Assembly: GCF_000003815.2 (NCBI RefSeq)
Contig: NC_049981.1
Span: 22,261,817 to 22,323,816, forward strand
DNA length: 62,000 bases
Reading direction: 5' to 3'
DNA from: Branchiostoma floridae
Lineage: Eukaryota; Chordata; Leptocardii; Amphioxiformes; Branchiostomatidae
How positions within the stretch are numbered: position 1 is the stretch's first letter; every line of letters starts with the position of its first letter. The notes below the pieces were generated by a model. That model was not told where the DNA came from, did no database searches, and was given only the letters and a program-made list of their open reading frames with translations. Both the position numbers and the translations under genes were made by a program. This document shows, one piece after another, positions 61,401 through 62,000 of this stretch.

Positions 61401-61618
61401 CCGAGTGCCTTTTCTAAAGTTAACAGTCAATTTAACTTTCCCCAGCTGTTCAGTCAACCATACATGTATGTATTGCTTATAATGTTCTATTTGGTGTAGG
61501 TTATATGTAGATAAGAAAAGGCTTTTCGCCACTTAATTTTTCACTCCTATCATATACCCACAGGAAAATCGCAAAAGAAGACAGGGGAGACATGTCATCA
61601 GAGTACAAAGCTTACAAG
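6686..61618 (+). CDS. FAM13: FAM13A/FAM13B orthologue, RhoGAP-domain protein (32 coding exons, 3' end outside)
   Basis: Spliced from c1-c32 this gives 1065 codons with every phase matching; vertebrate FAM13A has about 1020 residues. Residues about 50-259 form a RhoGAP domain (arginine finger Arg92 in GIFRVNG, then K..LRELP and VFGPNLF), expected to stimulate GTP hydrolysis by Rho-family GTPases. Residues 260-740 are a charged linker with NLS-like patches (RRRRRQKK, PKRRKPSRKSK). Residues 740-1065 carry the FAM13 signatures I recognise from vertebrate FAM13A: PPSPP.SH, LTKKIHSLKKKVRRFE.QFEEEKGYRPSH, EKVA.QKELL..ES.HGRP, VRPLYERYR.IK and KR.LRAVLKRFEDDFFTQNGR. The start at 6686 follows an in-frame TGA at 6647-6649 region. 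FAM13A is linked to Rho, Wnt and insulin signalling in vertebrates; the role here is inferred. The last exon, after ...SEYKAYK, is right of the window. Confidence 0.9.
7122..8397. mobile_element. Non-autonomous hAT-type element, 1276 bp
   Basis: Terminal inverted repeats CAGTGTTTCCGCCAG / CTGGCGGAAACACTG, flanked by ctagttat (7114-7121) and ctagttac (8398-8405), an 8-bp target duplication with one change, as in hAT transposons. No transposase frame is seen. It contains a promoter-like motif cluster at 7838-7964 and an AATTTAATTTTCGCGGTTTT-type short tandem repeat at 8245-8350. Confidence 0.8.
7838..7964. promoter_or_regulatory. Cluster of housekeeping-promoter motifs inside the hAT element
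   Basis: Within 127 bp: AAAATGGCGG (7839-7848, YY1-like), CCAAT (7872-7876), TGACGTC (7895-7901, CRE), TCTCGCGAGA (7917-7926), CACGTG (7933-7938) and GCCGCCATTA (7955-7964, YY1-like on the other strand). The motifs are exact in the sequence; function is inferred. Confidence 0.5.
9668..10797 (-). CDS. Possible small minus-strand gene (unrecognised)
   Basis: Three coding-looking pieces on the minus strand. 10797-10779: ATG GAT GAA GAA TTT CAA G then gtaaaa donor. 10122-10049: after acceptor ctatcagccag, GSYRPGEVVAVGTEIQSQKM then AQKQ and TGA; it joins the first in phase. 9757-9668: after acceptor tgtttttcag, VECRLHQVLDVADIRLESGA, 9 more residues, then TAA. I could not connect piece two to piece three in phase. 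CpG-rich DNA with an exact TGACGTCA (11002-11009) upstream of the ATG would suit a promoter. In another frame 10970-10779 is open for about 64 codons. I do not recognise the protein; it may be a chance or repeat-derived frame. Confidence 0.25.
12123..12290. mobile_element. MITE with TCTCCAGGCAGAT inverted ends
   Basis: Left taatctccaggcagatttac / right complement taatctccaagcagatccta, both followed by a GGCATAAG-like block. A second copy is at 31669-31782. Confidence 0.65.
13155..13375. mobile_element. TACTGTAA MITE, diverged copy
   Basis: Starts tactgtaaaattatttaagt and ends aaaatttacagta in inverted form, 221 bp; same family as the copies at 19248 and 30904. Confidence 0.55.
14264..14626. 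mobile_element. Non-autonomous hAT-type element, 363 bp
   Basis: Ends CAGGGTTGTAGCCAGC / GCTGGCTACAACCCTG are exact inverted repeats and the flanks gcatacat (14256-14263) and gcatacat (14627-14634) are a perfect 8-bp target duplication. The centre (14455-14535) is related, in inverted orientation, to 13660-13760, which encode similar FAPQNA.N.VSEG / FGPQNAGNSVSEG frames. Confidence 0.85.
14694..14793. other. Assembly gap (100 N) next to poly-C
   Basis: Exactly 100 Ns followed by 13 Cs; a scaffold gap of unknown true size. Confidence 0.98.
16382..16638. repeat. Two-copy tandem repeat, about 124-130 bp
   Basis: Unit 1 from 16382 and unit 2 from 16506 both begin atttgtcc.gttactatcag and end gctagcagtacattgtactt, with scattered differences. 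Confidence 0.8.
17325..17625. repeat. Interspersed repeat with ACTCAAGCAACTGGATATGA core
   Basis: Contains two successive versions of a unit reading (ttagacatccaggtaa...cagttgctcaagcaactggata...ttttggaaa.ggtcagacatt). Related pieces occur at 1400-1500, 57495-57670, 58866-58925 and 61258-61345. Confidence 0.6.
18115..18537. mobile_element. Nested inverted-repeat element
   Basis: Outer ends agcctggtatccagccg (18116) and cggctggataccaggct (18517) are inverted. Inside lies a block of GCGGCCAC-type inverted repeats (about 18205-18505) also found alone at 60596-60742, so one element seems to have inserted in another. A half copy of the outer end is at 15990-16065. Confidence 0.6.
19248..19460. mobile_element. 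TACTGTAA MITE, 213 bp
   Basis: tactgtaaatgcatttaatt at the left and tgcatttacagta at the right, with two more pairs of inverted TTCGCGG blocks inside. No coding capacity. Confidence 0.75.
20453..20459 (+). promoter_or_regulatory. TATA box of a possible internal FAM13 promoter
   Basis: TATAAAA in the context gggtataaaaccg, 95 bp before an ATG (20548) whose frame runs straight into c2 and starts with a hydrophobic segment. Inverted GAGGTCA/TGACCTC-like motifs lie just upstream (20379-20410). Promoter activity is inferred only. Confidence 0.35.
20548..20604 (+). CDS. FAM13: Alternative FAM13 5' coding extension with signal-peptide-like segment
   Basis: If transcription starts at the TATA box, the c2 frame opens at ATG 20548 (context caagATGG) and adds 19 residues, MELLTFFTVSIVCVYFYVQ, before c2. 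This looks like a signal peptide or anchor. Against it: the same bases contain a good acceptor used by c2 and a gtgagt donor only 34 bp before it, so it may simply be intron. Confidence 0.3.
20605..20791 (+). CDS. FAM13: FAM13 c2: N-terminus of RhoGAP domain
   Basis: Acceptor ttctatgtgcag, donor catg|gtaagg, phase 0 to 1. It encodes a basic stretch and KLFGAPLEAV...LSIPSIVKKVVDFITMHG, matching the domain start of FAM13A/B (KLFG.PL.E...PF.V..VV.Y...HG). The reading frame stays open upstream to an ATG at 20548, giving a possible alternative start. Confidence 0.88.
21390..21896. repeat. Tandem duplication around the broken c3 copy
   Basis: 21400-21592 and 21700-21896 are about 195-bp copies (tatgctacaggttac.cgagt..., ending gttgtccttacat.tag) with the c3 copy between them. 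Confidence 0.8.
21593..21695 (+). pseudogene. Broken duplicate of FAM13 c3
   Basis: After an acceptor-like ttacatgtag the sequence gtatcggacaagaagtaatc follows the c3 start at 22123 and stays alignable to about the 31st codon (GDANL). The arginine-finger position reads IFFVNG instead of IFRVNG, a lysine codon region is deleted, and similarity stops before the second RhoGAP box; no donor is in place. Not expected to yield a working GAP domain. Confidence 0.8.
22123..22332 (+). CDS. FAM13: FAM13 c3: RhoGAP arginine-finger exon
   Basis: Phase 1 to 1, 70 codons. GHEGIFRVNGN holds the catalytic Arg (CGC at 22146-22148, residue 92); SLLKMYLRELPDAVIPESL is the second RhoGAP box. A broken copy of this exon lies at 21593-21695. 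Confidence 0.93.
24033..24483. mobile_element. Inverted-repeat element, about 450 bp
   Basis: Begins gtgggtactggtac and ends ttggtacccacccc; internal ggtcc/ggacc-rich blocks are also inverted. Confidence 0.45.
26317..26527. mobile_element. MITE with GGCTGTCTCC ends
   Basis: ggactgtctcc at the left, ggagacagccc at the right, 211 bp. Same family as 40645-40843 and 44867-45245. Confidence 0.65.
27189..28344. mobile_element. 1.16-kb element with TACTGTAAGTTCATTTA ends
   Basis: Left tactgtaagttcatttaagt and right aaatgaacttacagta are inverted and resemble the ends of the 212-bp MITEs here. Ends are rich in CTCGCGAA; the centre has aaaatggcgc at 27910. No transposase frame is seen, so it is probably a non-autonomous relative. 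Confidence 0.7.
28632..28669. repeat. (AAAG)n microsatellite
   Basis: About nine tetranucleotide units, aaagaaagaaag..., between about 28629 and 28669. Confidence 0.95.
30230..31581. repeat. Tandem array of about 330-390-bp units interrupted by a MITE
   Basis: The marker gggtcatt.accccctccttatggag occurs at about 30496, 30878 and 31408, and tggtggtaagcttgtctgc at 31124 and 31449 with about 120 bp of following similarity. One unit carries the MITE at 30904-31115. Confidence 0.75.
30904..31115. mobile_element. TACTGTAA MITE, 212 bp, inside a tandem unit
   Basis: tactgtaaatgcatttaagt / tgcatttacagta ends. The sister unit at 31430-31450 lacks it, so the inserted and empty site can be compared directly. 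Confidence 0.8.
31669..31782. mobile_element. MITE with TCCAGGCA inverted ends
   Basis: tatccaggcaaatgtaccgg and its complement ccggtagatctgcctggaga(ta), 114 bp; second copy of the family at 12123-12290. Confidence 0.7.
34163..34202 (+). CDS. FAM13: FAM13 c4: 40-nt RhoGAP exon
   Basis: Acceptor ctgtgttgcag, donor CG|gtaagg. It encodes DFLNDPVECRRQF and joins c3 (after a 11.8-kb intron) to c5 in phase (1 to 2). Confidence 0.8.
34927..35580. repeat. Three-copy tandem repeat in FAM13 intron 4
   Basis: gatgtctggtttaaa.ttcag starts units at about 34927, 35099 and 35359; each continues with agctatttctgacgt and later cccagcaagtttttgtc. Units are about 172, 260 and 220 bp because of indels. Confidence 0.85.
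35887..36100 (+). pseudogene. Two extra partial copies of FAM13 c5
   Basis: Copy A follows ttgttctcag at 35887 and runs 88 nt to TGTCAG then TAG; copy B follows tgttcccag at 36011 and runs to TGTCAGCAGGATGC. Both keep the reading frame (LLIDKLPPEH.CLLKYLIQF) with mostly silent changes, but neither has the MGSMQLAIVFGP half or a good donor (B has cac|gtttgt at best). Copy B differs from c5 at only two positions over the shared part. Confidence 0.85.
36167..36310 (+). CDS. FAM13: FAM13 c5: RhoGAP helix bundle and VFGPNL box
   Basis: Acceptor tatgttcccag, donor AA|gtacgt, phase 2 to 2. LLIDKLPPEHFCLLKYLIQF and MGSMQLAIVFGPNLF are RhoGAP core segments. The position that is usually Asn in NLA.VFGP is Gln. 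Two truncated copies of the 5' half precede it. Confidence 0.93.
36326..36514. mobile_element. TACTGTAA MITE next to the c5 donor
   Basis: tgcatttaagttcgcgagga at the left, tgcatttacagta at the right. The left edge is about 15 bp after the c5 splice donor. Confidence 0.7.
36561..36902. mobile_element. Inverted-repeat element with CTGCATACCTGCAC ends
   Basis: Left actcggctcgaaatgc...gcatacctgcact and right acctgcatatgcaggt...atttcgagccccgt are inverted; the body holds many tacctgcac motifs on both strands. Confidence 0.65.
36954..37086 (+). CDS. FAM13: FAM13 c6: end of RhoGAP domain
   Basis: Acceptor tcccttgcag, donor ATCCAG|gtgggt, phase 2 to 0. CPDGVAGLREQGITNQIVKR continues to a DDYDELLLEE end that matches the last RhoGAP helix of FAM13A. 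Confidence 0.9.
37437..37535 (+). CDS. FAM13: FAM13 c7: basic proline-rich linker exon (probable)
   Basis: Acceptor ggtggcccag and donor GGCCAG|gtggtt, 99 nt, phase 0 to 0. KERKTPPPRPNPTYKEALKR then an E-rich segment; vertebrate FAM13A has a similar PKPPPKTK stretch here. Because both phases are 0 it could be optional, and a repeat begins 52 bp downstream, so it is less certain than its neighbours. Confidence 0.65.
37588..38007. mobile_element. Foldback element with 33-bp inverted ends
   Basis: 37588-37620 and the complement of 37975-38007 are identical except one base (ggccacactgactt[t/a]att...). Spacer about 354 bp. A related single arm lies at 39456-39490. Confidence 0.7.
38698..38816 (+). 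CDS. FAM13: FAM13 c8: linker exon
   Basis: Acceptor ttgtttctcag, donor AG|gtatgt, phase 0 to 2, 39 codons (EDQPKVYNSAKYEDSNHN...). No known domain; assigned by phase and open frame between good splice sites. Confidence 0.7.
40645..40843. mobile_element. MITE with GGCTGTCTCC ends
   Basis: ggctgtctccaagaccc at the left, gctggagacagccc at the right, 199 bp, in FAM13 intron 8. Confidence 0.65.
40864..41320. repeat. Interspersed repeat with ACTTGCCCGA motifs, copy 1
   Basis: Shares long blocks with 52488-52825: attttcacttccag.aatgg, atcattg.ctctatttttct, gactgtaaaaagta and the end gggctagtggact.gtccaa. Confidence 0.6.
41574..41624 (+). CDS. FAM13: FAM13 c9: small linker exon
   Basis: 51 nt, acceptor ggtttcttgcag, donor AG|gttagt, phase 2 to 2 (STSSIEDDRSDSPFVYDR). 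The sequence SPF.Y resembles the LSPFYL stretch of FAM13A. Confidence 0.72.
42717..42761 (+). CDS. FAM13: FAM13 c10: small linker exon
   Basis: 45 nt, acceptor tttttccttcag, donor GA|gtaagt, phase 2 to 2 (DATTYSPIVGSFVQE). It leads directly into the conserved segment of c11. Confidence 0.75.
43205..43562. repeat. Two-copy tandem repeat, about 175 bp
   Basis: Copies at 43205-43375 and 43393-43562 share gatagaagaatttgt.atagt and aactagtctggactggtcta. Confidence 0.85.
43706..43828. mobile_element. TACTGTA MITE, short copy
   Basis: tactgtactatagtgtt at the left, cgcctacagta at the right; internal ttgcggtgg / ccaccgcaa pair as in the other family members. Confidence 0.55.
44418..44690. repeat. 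Two-copy tandem repeat directly before c11
   Basis: atactgta.agtcacagtctg starts both units (about 44420 and 44558), each ending ttccag.ctttttggcaattt. The second unit supplies the polypyrimidine tract of the c11 acceptor. Confidence 0.8.
44697..44845 (+). CDS. FAM13: FAM13 c11: conserved VEQTI...KHMF segment
   Basis: Acceptor gtgttatacag, donor GATG|gtgagg, phase 2 to 1. VVEQTIHETVTKHMFGNSSS aligns with ELLERTIRSAVEQHLF of FAM13A. The last 42 nt are copied at 44968-45009. Confidence 0.88.
44867..45245. mobile_element. GGCTGTCTCC MITE enlarged by an internal duplication
   Basis: gggctgcctcaagg at the left and ttggagacagccc at the right. The inside holds a second MITE start (45034 on) and a copy of the c11 end (44968-45009), so one 164-bp event copied exon tail, donor and MITE half together. 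Confidence 0.7.
44968..45009 (+). pseudogene. Copy of the last 42 nt of c11
   Basis: Identical to 44804-44845 except one silent change (CTA to CTT) and followed by a gtgaag donor, but it has no acceptor before it. Confidence 0.85.
46091..46223 (+). CDS. FAM13: FAM13 c12: basic NLS-like exon
   Basis: Acceptor gaccttccag, donor AG|gtgaga, phase 1 to 2. PTPRRRRRQKKLEEDRRHD corresponds to the RQRRRQ segment of FAM13A and could act as a nuclear localisation signal; an acidic Ser-rich part follows. Confidence 0.87.
47609..47792 (+). CDS. FAM13: FAM13 c13: linker exon
   Basis: Acceptor gtatcccatag, donor AAAGAG|gttagt, phase 2 to 0, 61 codons. LSFREKVKIFDVD and RPRRQRPNSQAFELFE are recognisable low-complexity segments; RPNS is a possible basophilic kinase site. 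Confidence 0.8.
48359..48519 (+). CDS. FAM13: FAM13 c14: Pro/Ser-rich linker exon
   Basis: Acceptor tctctctctag, donor CGCAG|gtacaa, phase 0 to 2. TPSSPKERPVPRPRSTSSPR is repetitive PxxP-type sequence that could bind SH3 domains. The following intron is stop-free in this frame. Confidence 0.8.
48521..48925. repeat. About 400-bp imperfect (CA)n tract in intron 14
   Basis: Begins directly at the c14 donor; (ca)n broken by regular tgca, tcaaa and ggca variants. In the FAM13 frame it encodes Thr-His repeats with no stop. Confidence 0.95.
49180..49273 (+). CDS. FAM13: FAM13 c15: acidic linker exon
   Basis: Acceptor tttgccccccaag, donor TCATCT|gtaagt, phase 2 to 0. VESDDFEDDEDVFPTLDSCE is strongly acidic. 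Confidence 0.8.
49539..49594 (+). CDS. FAM13: FAM13 c16: basic NLS-like exon
   Basis: 56 nt, acceptor gatttcttcag, donor TCTAA|gtaagt, phase 0 to 2. It encodes LTVNRASAPKRRKPSRKS, a second NLS-like patch similar in place to KPKRQKSS of FAM13A. Confidence 0.8.
50366..50498 (+). CDS. FAM13: FAM13 c17: acidic linker exon
   Basis: Acceptor tgccttctag, donor GAG|gtgagt, phase 2 to 0. EDTFVQRISEEDIEEVKMEE recalls the ESFVSEVP segment of FAM13A. A LINE tail starts within a few bases of the donor. Confidence 0.8.
50504..50656 (+). mobile_element. 5'-truncated LINE 3' end, copy 1
   Basis: About 150 bp match 51770-51915 (cagatag.tgtgcaaaagttag ... ggctatatagatacagatac) and both end in a tagatacagatacaga tail. 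Only the last codons and 3' UTR remain. Confidence 0.75.
51000..51260. repeat. Four degenerate 60-bp tandem units
   Basis: Each reads gttagaga...taatgct.gcag.gaaaatg...tgaaagcc. Spacing and divergence fit a minisatellite. Confidence 0.7.
51458..51915 (+). mobile_element. Non-LTR retrotransposon tail with reverse-transcriptase C-terminus, copy 2
   Basis: The frame 51475-51819 (114 codons) ends a LINE polyprotein: SRLCMMYKMTNKLV, ..RTRHSHDFKYQ.., and FKNSYFPRTIVDWNLLSPST, the block typical after the RT domain of jockey/CR1/L2-type LINEs. Stop TAA at 51817, then UTR and a tagatacagataca tail. The 5' part is missing, so it is a dead copy. Confidence 0.85.
51945..52280. repeat. Two and a half tandem units before c18
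   Basis: cagtatgcttagcttgtgaa units at about 52058 and 52170, with a partial one at 51950; each ends gacagactcgcagaaaacaa. Confidence 0.8.
52300..52354 (+). CDS. FAM13: FAM13 c18: IVPPLDL exon
   Basis: 55 nt, acceptor tttttgttgcag, donor GACG|gtaggt, phase 0 to 1, encoding NIVPPLDLASLHEHGDGD. A (GT)n tract follows 45 bp after the donor. Confidence 0.8.
52399..52460. repeat. (GT)n microsatellite in intron 18
   Basis: About 30 gt units, starting 45 bp after the c18 donor. Confidence 0.97.
52488..52825. mobile_element. Repeat with CAGGGTT ends, copy 2
   Basis: cagggtttgacaagtt at the left, actggtccaaccctg at the right; copy 1 at 40864-41320. A fragment in reverse lies at 48235-48340. The right end is 32 bp before c19. 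Confidence 0.6.
52857..52965 (+). CDS. FAM13: FAM13 c19: EPIPA exon
   Basis: Acceptor cctttgttcag, donor CACAG|gtaagc, phase 1 to 2. EPIPAGMWHHSLKEEEEATL then LSPR; FAM13A has EEPIPAFSSWQ and LSPR in the same order. Confidence 0.87.
53755..53960. repeat. Two-copy tandem repeat, about 110 bp
   Basis: gaatctggaat.tgg and cagagatat.ccaagg.cttgg recur at 53764 and 53872. Confidence 0.7.
55286..55339 (+). CDS. FAM13: FAM13 c20: IPPSPPASH exon
   Basis: 54 nt, acceptor ttctcttgcag, donor CACAG|gtatgc, phase 2 to 2. APADVDIPPSPPASHMH matches the VPPSPPNSH.FM motif of FAM13A. Confidence 0.88.
56057..56106 (+). CDS. FAM13: FAM13 c21: first conserved C-terminal helix
   Basis: 50 nt, acceptor ttttttacag, donor CACA|gtaagt, phase 2 to 1. 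MTTEDKEIRDLTKKIHS starts the FAM13 C-terminal module (compare LTPAQLTRRIQSLKKK). Confidence 0.9.
56245..56303 (+). CDS. FAM13: FAM13 c22: KKKVRRFE exon
   Basis: 59 nt, acceptor gcttttccag, donor TACAGA|gtaagt, phase 1 to 0. LKKKVRRFESQFEEEKGYR is nearly the vertebrate FAM13 consensus and is predicted helical. The next intron (126 bp) has no in-frame stop. Confidence 0.92.
56430..56511 (+). CDS. FAM13: FAM13 c23: PSHADK exon
   Basis: Acceptor taccctgcag, donor AAAG|gtaact, phase 0 to 1. PSHADKMGRTDIRKIVNDLS continues with KAKKDLK, matching PSHSDKA...W.NDLAK.RR.LK of FAM13A. Confidence 0.92.
56691..56711 (+). CDS. FAM13: FAM13 c24: 21-nt microexon
   Basis: Polypyrimidine tract and ttttctag acceptor, donor AGAG|gtgagg, phase 1 to 1. 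It encodes only DIKDRAR and, being 21 nt, can be skipped without frame change. An hAT element sits 64 bp downstream. Confidence 0.8.
56776..57048. mobile_element. Non-autonomous hAT-type element, 273 bp
   Basis: Ends CAGGGCTCTAGCCAGC / GCTGGCGAGAGCCCTG; flanks ttgtggaa (56768-56775) and ttgtgaaa (57049-57056) form an 8-bp duplication with one change. About 70 bp inside (gtgtcggcgccctttc on the other strand) match 7375-7430 of the element at 7122. Confidence 0.82.
57236..57405 (+). CDS. FAM13: FAM13 c25: Gly-rich loop and LAEKRED helix
   Basis: Acceptor gtcattcttcag, donor CTAGAG|gtgggg, phase 1 to 0. LSKTLPTKLDYPFGGGGGD then LNHALHILAEKREDADRPEE; FAM13A has RSNTLPKSFGS and LESIQRKLQEKRAESSRPED in this order. 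Confidence 0.92.
58109..58192 (+). CDS. FAM13: FAM13 c26: KVAMQKELL helix
   Basis: Acceptor tttggtacag, donor AGACCT|gtaagt, 84 nt, phase 0 to 0. RLTMDELREEKVAMQKELLH then ESTHGRP matches the FAM13 signature EKVALQKALLYYESIHGRP. Confidence 0.93.
58728..58817 (+). CDS. FAM13: FAM13 c27: VRPLYERYR exon
   Basis: Acceptor gtcttttgtag, donor CTTGGG|gtaagt, 90 nt, phase 0 to 0. EKDIVRPLYERYRQIKKFLS matches ERQVMKPLYDRYRLVKQIL of FAM13A. Confidence 0.93.
59237..59266 (+). CDS. FAM13: FAM13 c28: 30-nt microexon
   Basis: Acceptor tgtcttgcag, donor TTAGAG|gtagat, phase 0 to 0, encoding KQLDQCKDLE. The size is a multiple of three, so it may be optional; the donor is weaker than average. Confidence 0.65.
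59380..59445 (+). CDS. FAM13: FAM13 c29: TIEEGE exon
   Basis: Acceptor ctcgcttgcag, donor CCAAAG|gtgagg, 66 nt, phase 0 to 0 (DLRNLETIEEGEMMEFQQTP), matching PIIEGETASFF of FAM13A. An internal gtgaga at 59411 could act as an earlier donor but would change phase. Confidence 0.8.
60205..60371 (+). CDS. FAM13: FAM13 c30: acidic exon
   Basis: Acceptor gtcctcctcag, donor AGCCT|gtaagc, phase 0 to 2. TTNDFTVTQNFGLLQETREE then an E/D-rich stretch and TLHQASL; FAM13A has LKTDFSARCFLDQFEDD and LHAASI. The last 20 or so nt are copied at 60435-60456. Confidence 0.88.
60435..60456 (+). pseudogene. Microexon-like copy of the c30 end
   Basis: ggacactgcaccaagctagc and two more bases, between an acceptor-like gttcatctcag and a gtaagt donor. 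60351-60434 and the following DNA are tandem copies. In the FAM13 phase it would meet a TAG. Confidence 0.75.
60596..60742. repeat. GCGGCCACC inverted-repeat element
   Basis: Alternating tagcggccacc / ggtggccactata blocks on both strands; same family as the inner part of 18205-18505. Confidence 0.6.
61017..61118 (+). CDS. FAM13: FAM13 c31: FEDDFFTQNGR helix
   Basis: Acceptor tctctaccccag, donor GGACG|gtaagt, phase 2 to 2. QELLDHLKKLRLEKKRLR then LKRFEDDFFTQNGR is the strongest FAM13 C-terminal signature. Confidence 0.95.
61564..61618 (+). CDS. FAM13: FAM13 c32: last exon in the window
   Basis: Acceptor atacccacag, donor TACAAG|gtgagt, phase 2 to 0, KIAKEDRGDMSSEYKAYK (FAM13A: NVQKEDRTPMAEEYSEYKHIK). 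The final exon, expected to encode about 20-30 residues around KAKLRLLEVLI, is beyond 62000. Confidence 0.93.
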
Positions 61619-62000
61619 GTGAGTAATATACATTGTATGCTTGATGTTTGCCTGTACTAAAGGAATATATTATTAGTTGTGACATGTTTGCAATATATTT
61701 TGTGGATCTTGCTGTGATGCAGTATAGTCTCATCATGATCATGTGCATGTGCTCTGTGCTTCGTTGTGTCACTAAGGTTGTTTAAACTTCCAACGTAAAA
61801 AATGCTCTGAACTGAAAACACTTAAAAACAAACTTAATCAATTTGCAGCTAGAAGTTGCAATGTATCAGTGACATAATATCCTGTTAGATAGTAACAAAA
61901 CATGCAGTCTATCTGTTGTGTATGTACAAGTTGCCATACAGTGTGCAAAGTTTGTCATCTTCATCTTCTGCTTAGTCCAAGAGCTGGTTGGTTTATGTCT

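Overview
The window is intron-rich animal nuclear DNA. It has small exons with clean gt/ag borders, long introns, and many short inverted-repeat transposons. Gene content and repeat style point to a cephalochordate (amphioxus, Branchiostoma). That genus call is an inference from the proteins and repeats, not a database result.

Layout on the + strand: (1) positions 86-1790 hold the last three coding exons of a GT29 sialyltransferase of the ST6GALNAC1/2 type; its start lies left of the window. (2) From a probable 5' UTR exon at 4276-4351 and a start codon at 6686 to the right edge runs one large gene, the orthologue of vertebrate FAM13A/FAM13B. I could join 32 coding exons (c1-c32, 3195 nt, 1065 codons) with matching phase at every junction. 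Only the C-terminal exon or exons are missing. c2-c6 encode a RhoGAP domain, c7-c20 a long charged low-complexity linker with basic NLS-like patches, and c21-c32 the conserved helical FAM13 C-terminal modules. (3) A weak minus-strand exon set sits at 9668-10797 in the long first coding intron.

The introns are packed with mobile DNA: three hAT-type elements with 8-bp target duplications, a large family of TACTGTAA-ended MITEs including a 1.16-kb relative, several other inverted-repeat families, two 5'-truncated LINE tails, and a 100-N assembly gap at 14694-14793.

Most unusual is how often a piece of coding exon is copied in place. The 5' half of c5 exists three times, the arginine-finger exon c3 has a broken upstream copy, the 3' ends of c11 and c30 are repeated in the following intron, and the sialyltransferase terminal exon is repeated in its own 3' UTR. 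In addition, intron 14 (660 bp, mostly CA repeats) and intron 22 (126 bp) are both multiples of three and stop-free in the FAM13 frame, so retaining either would give an in-frame longer protein.
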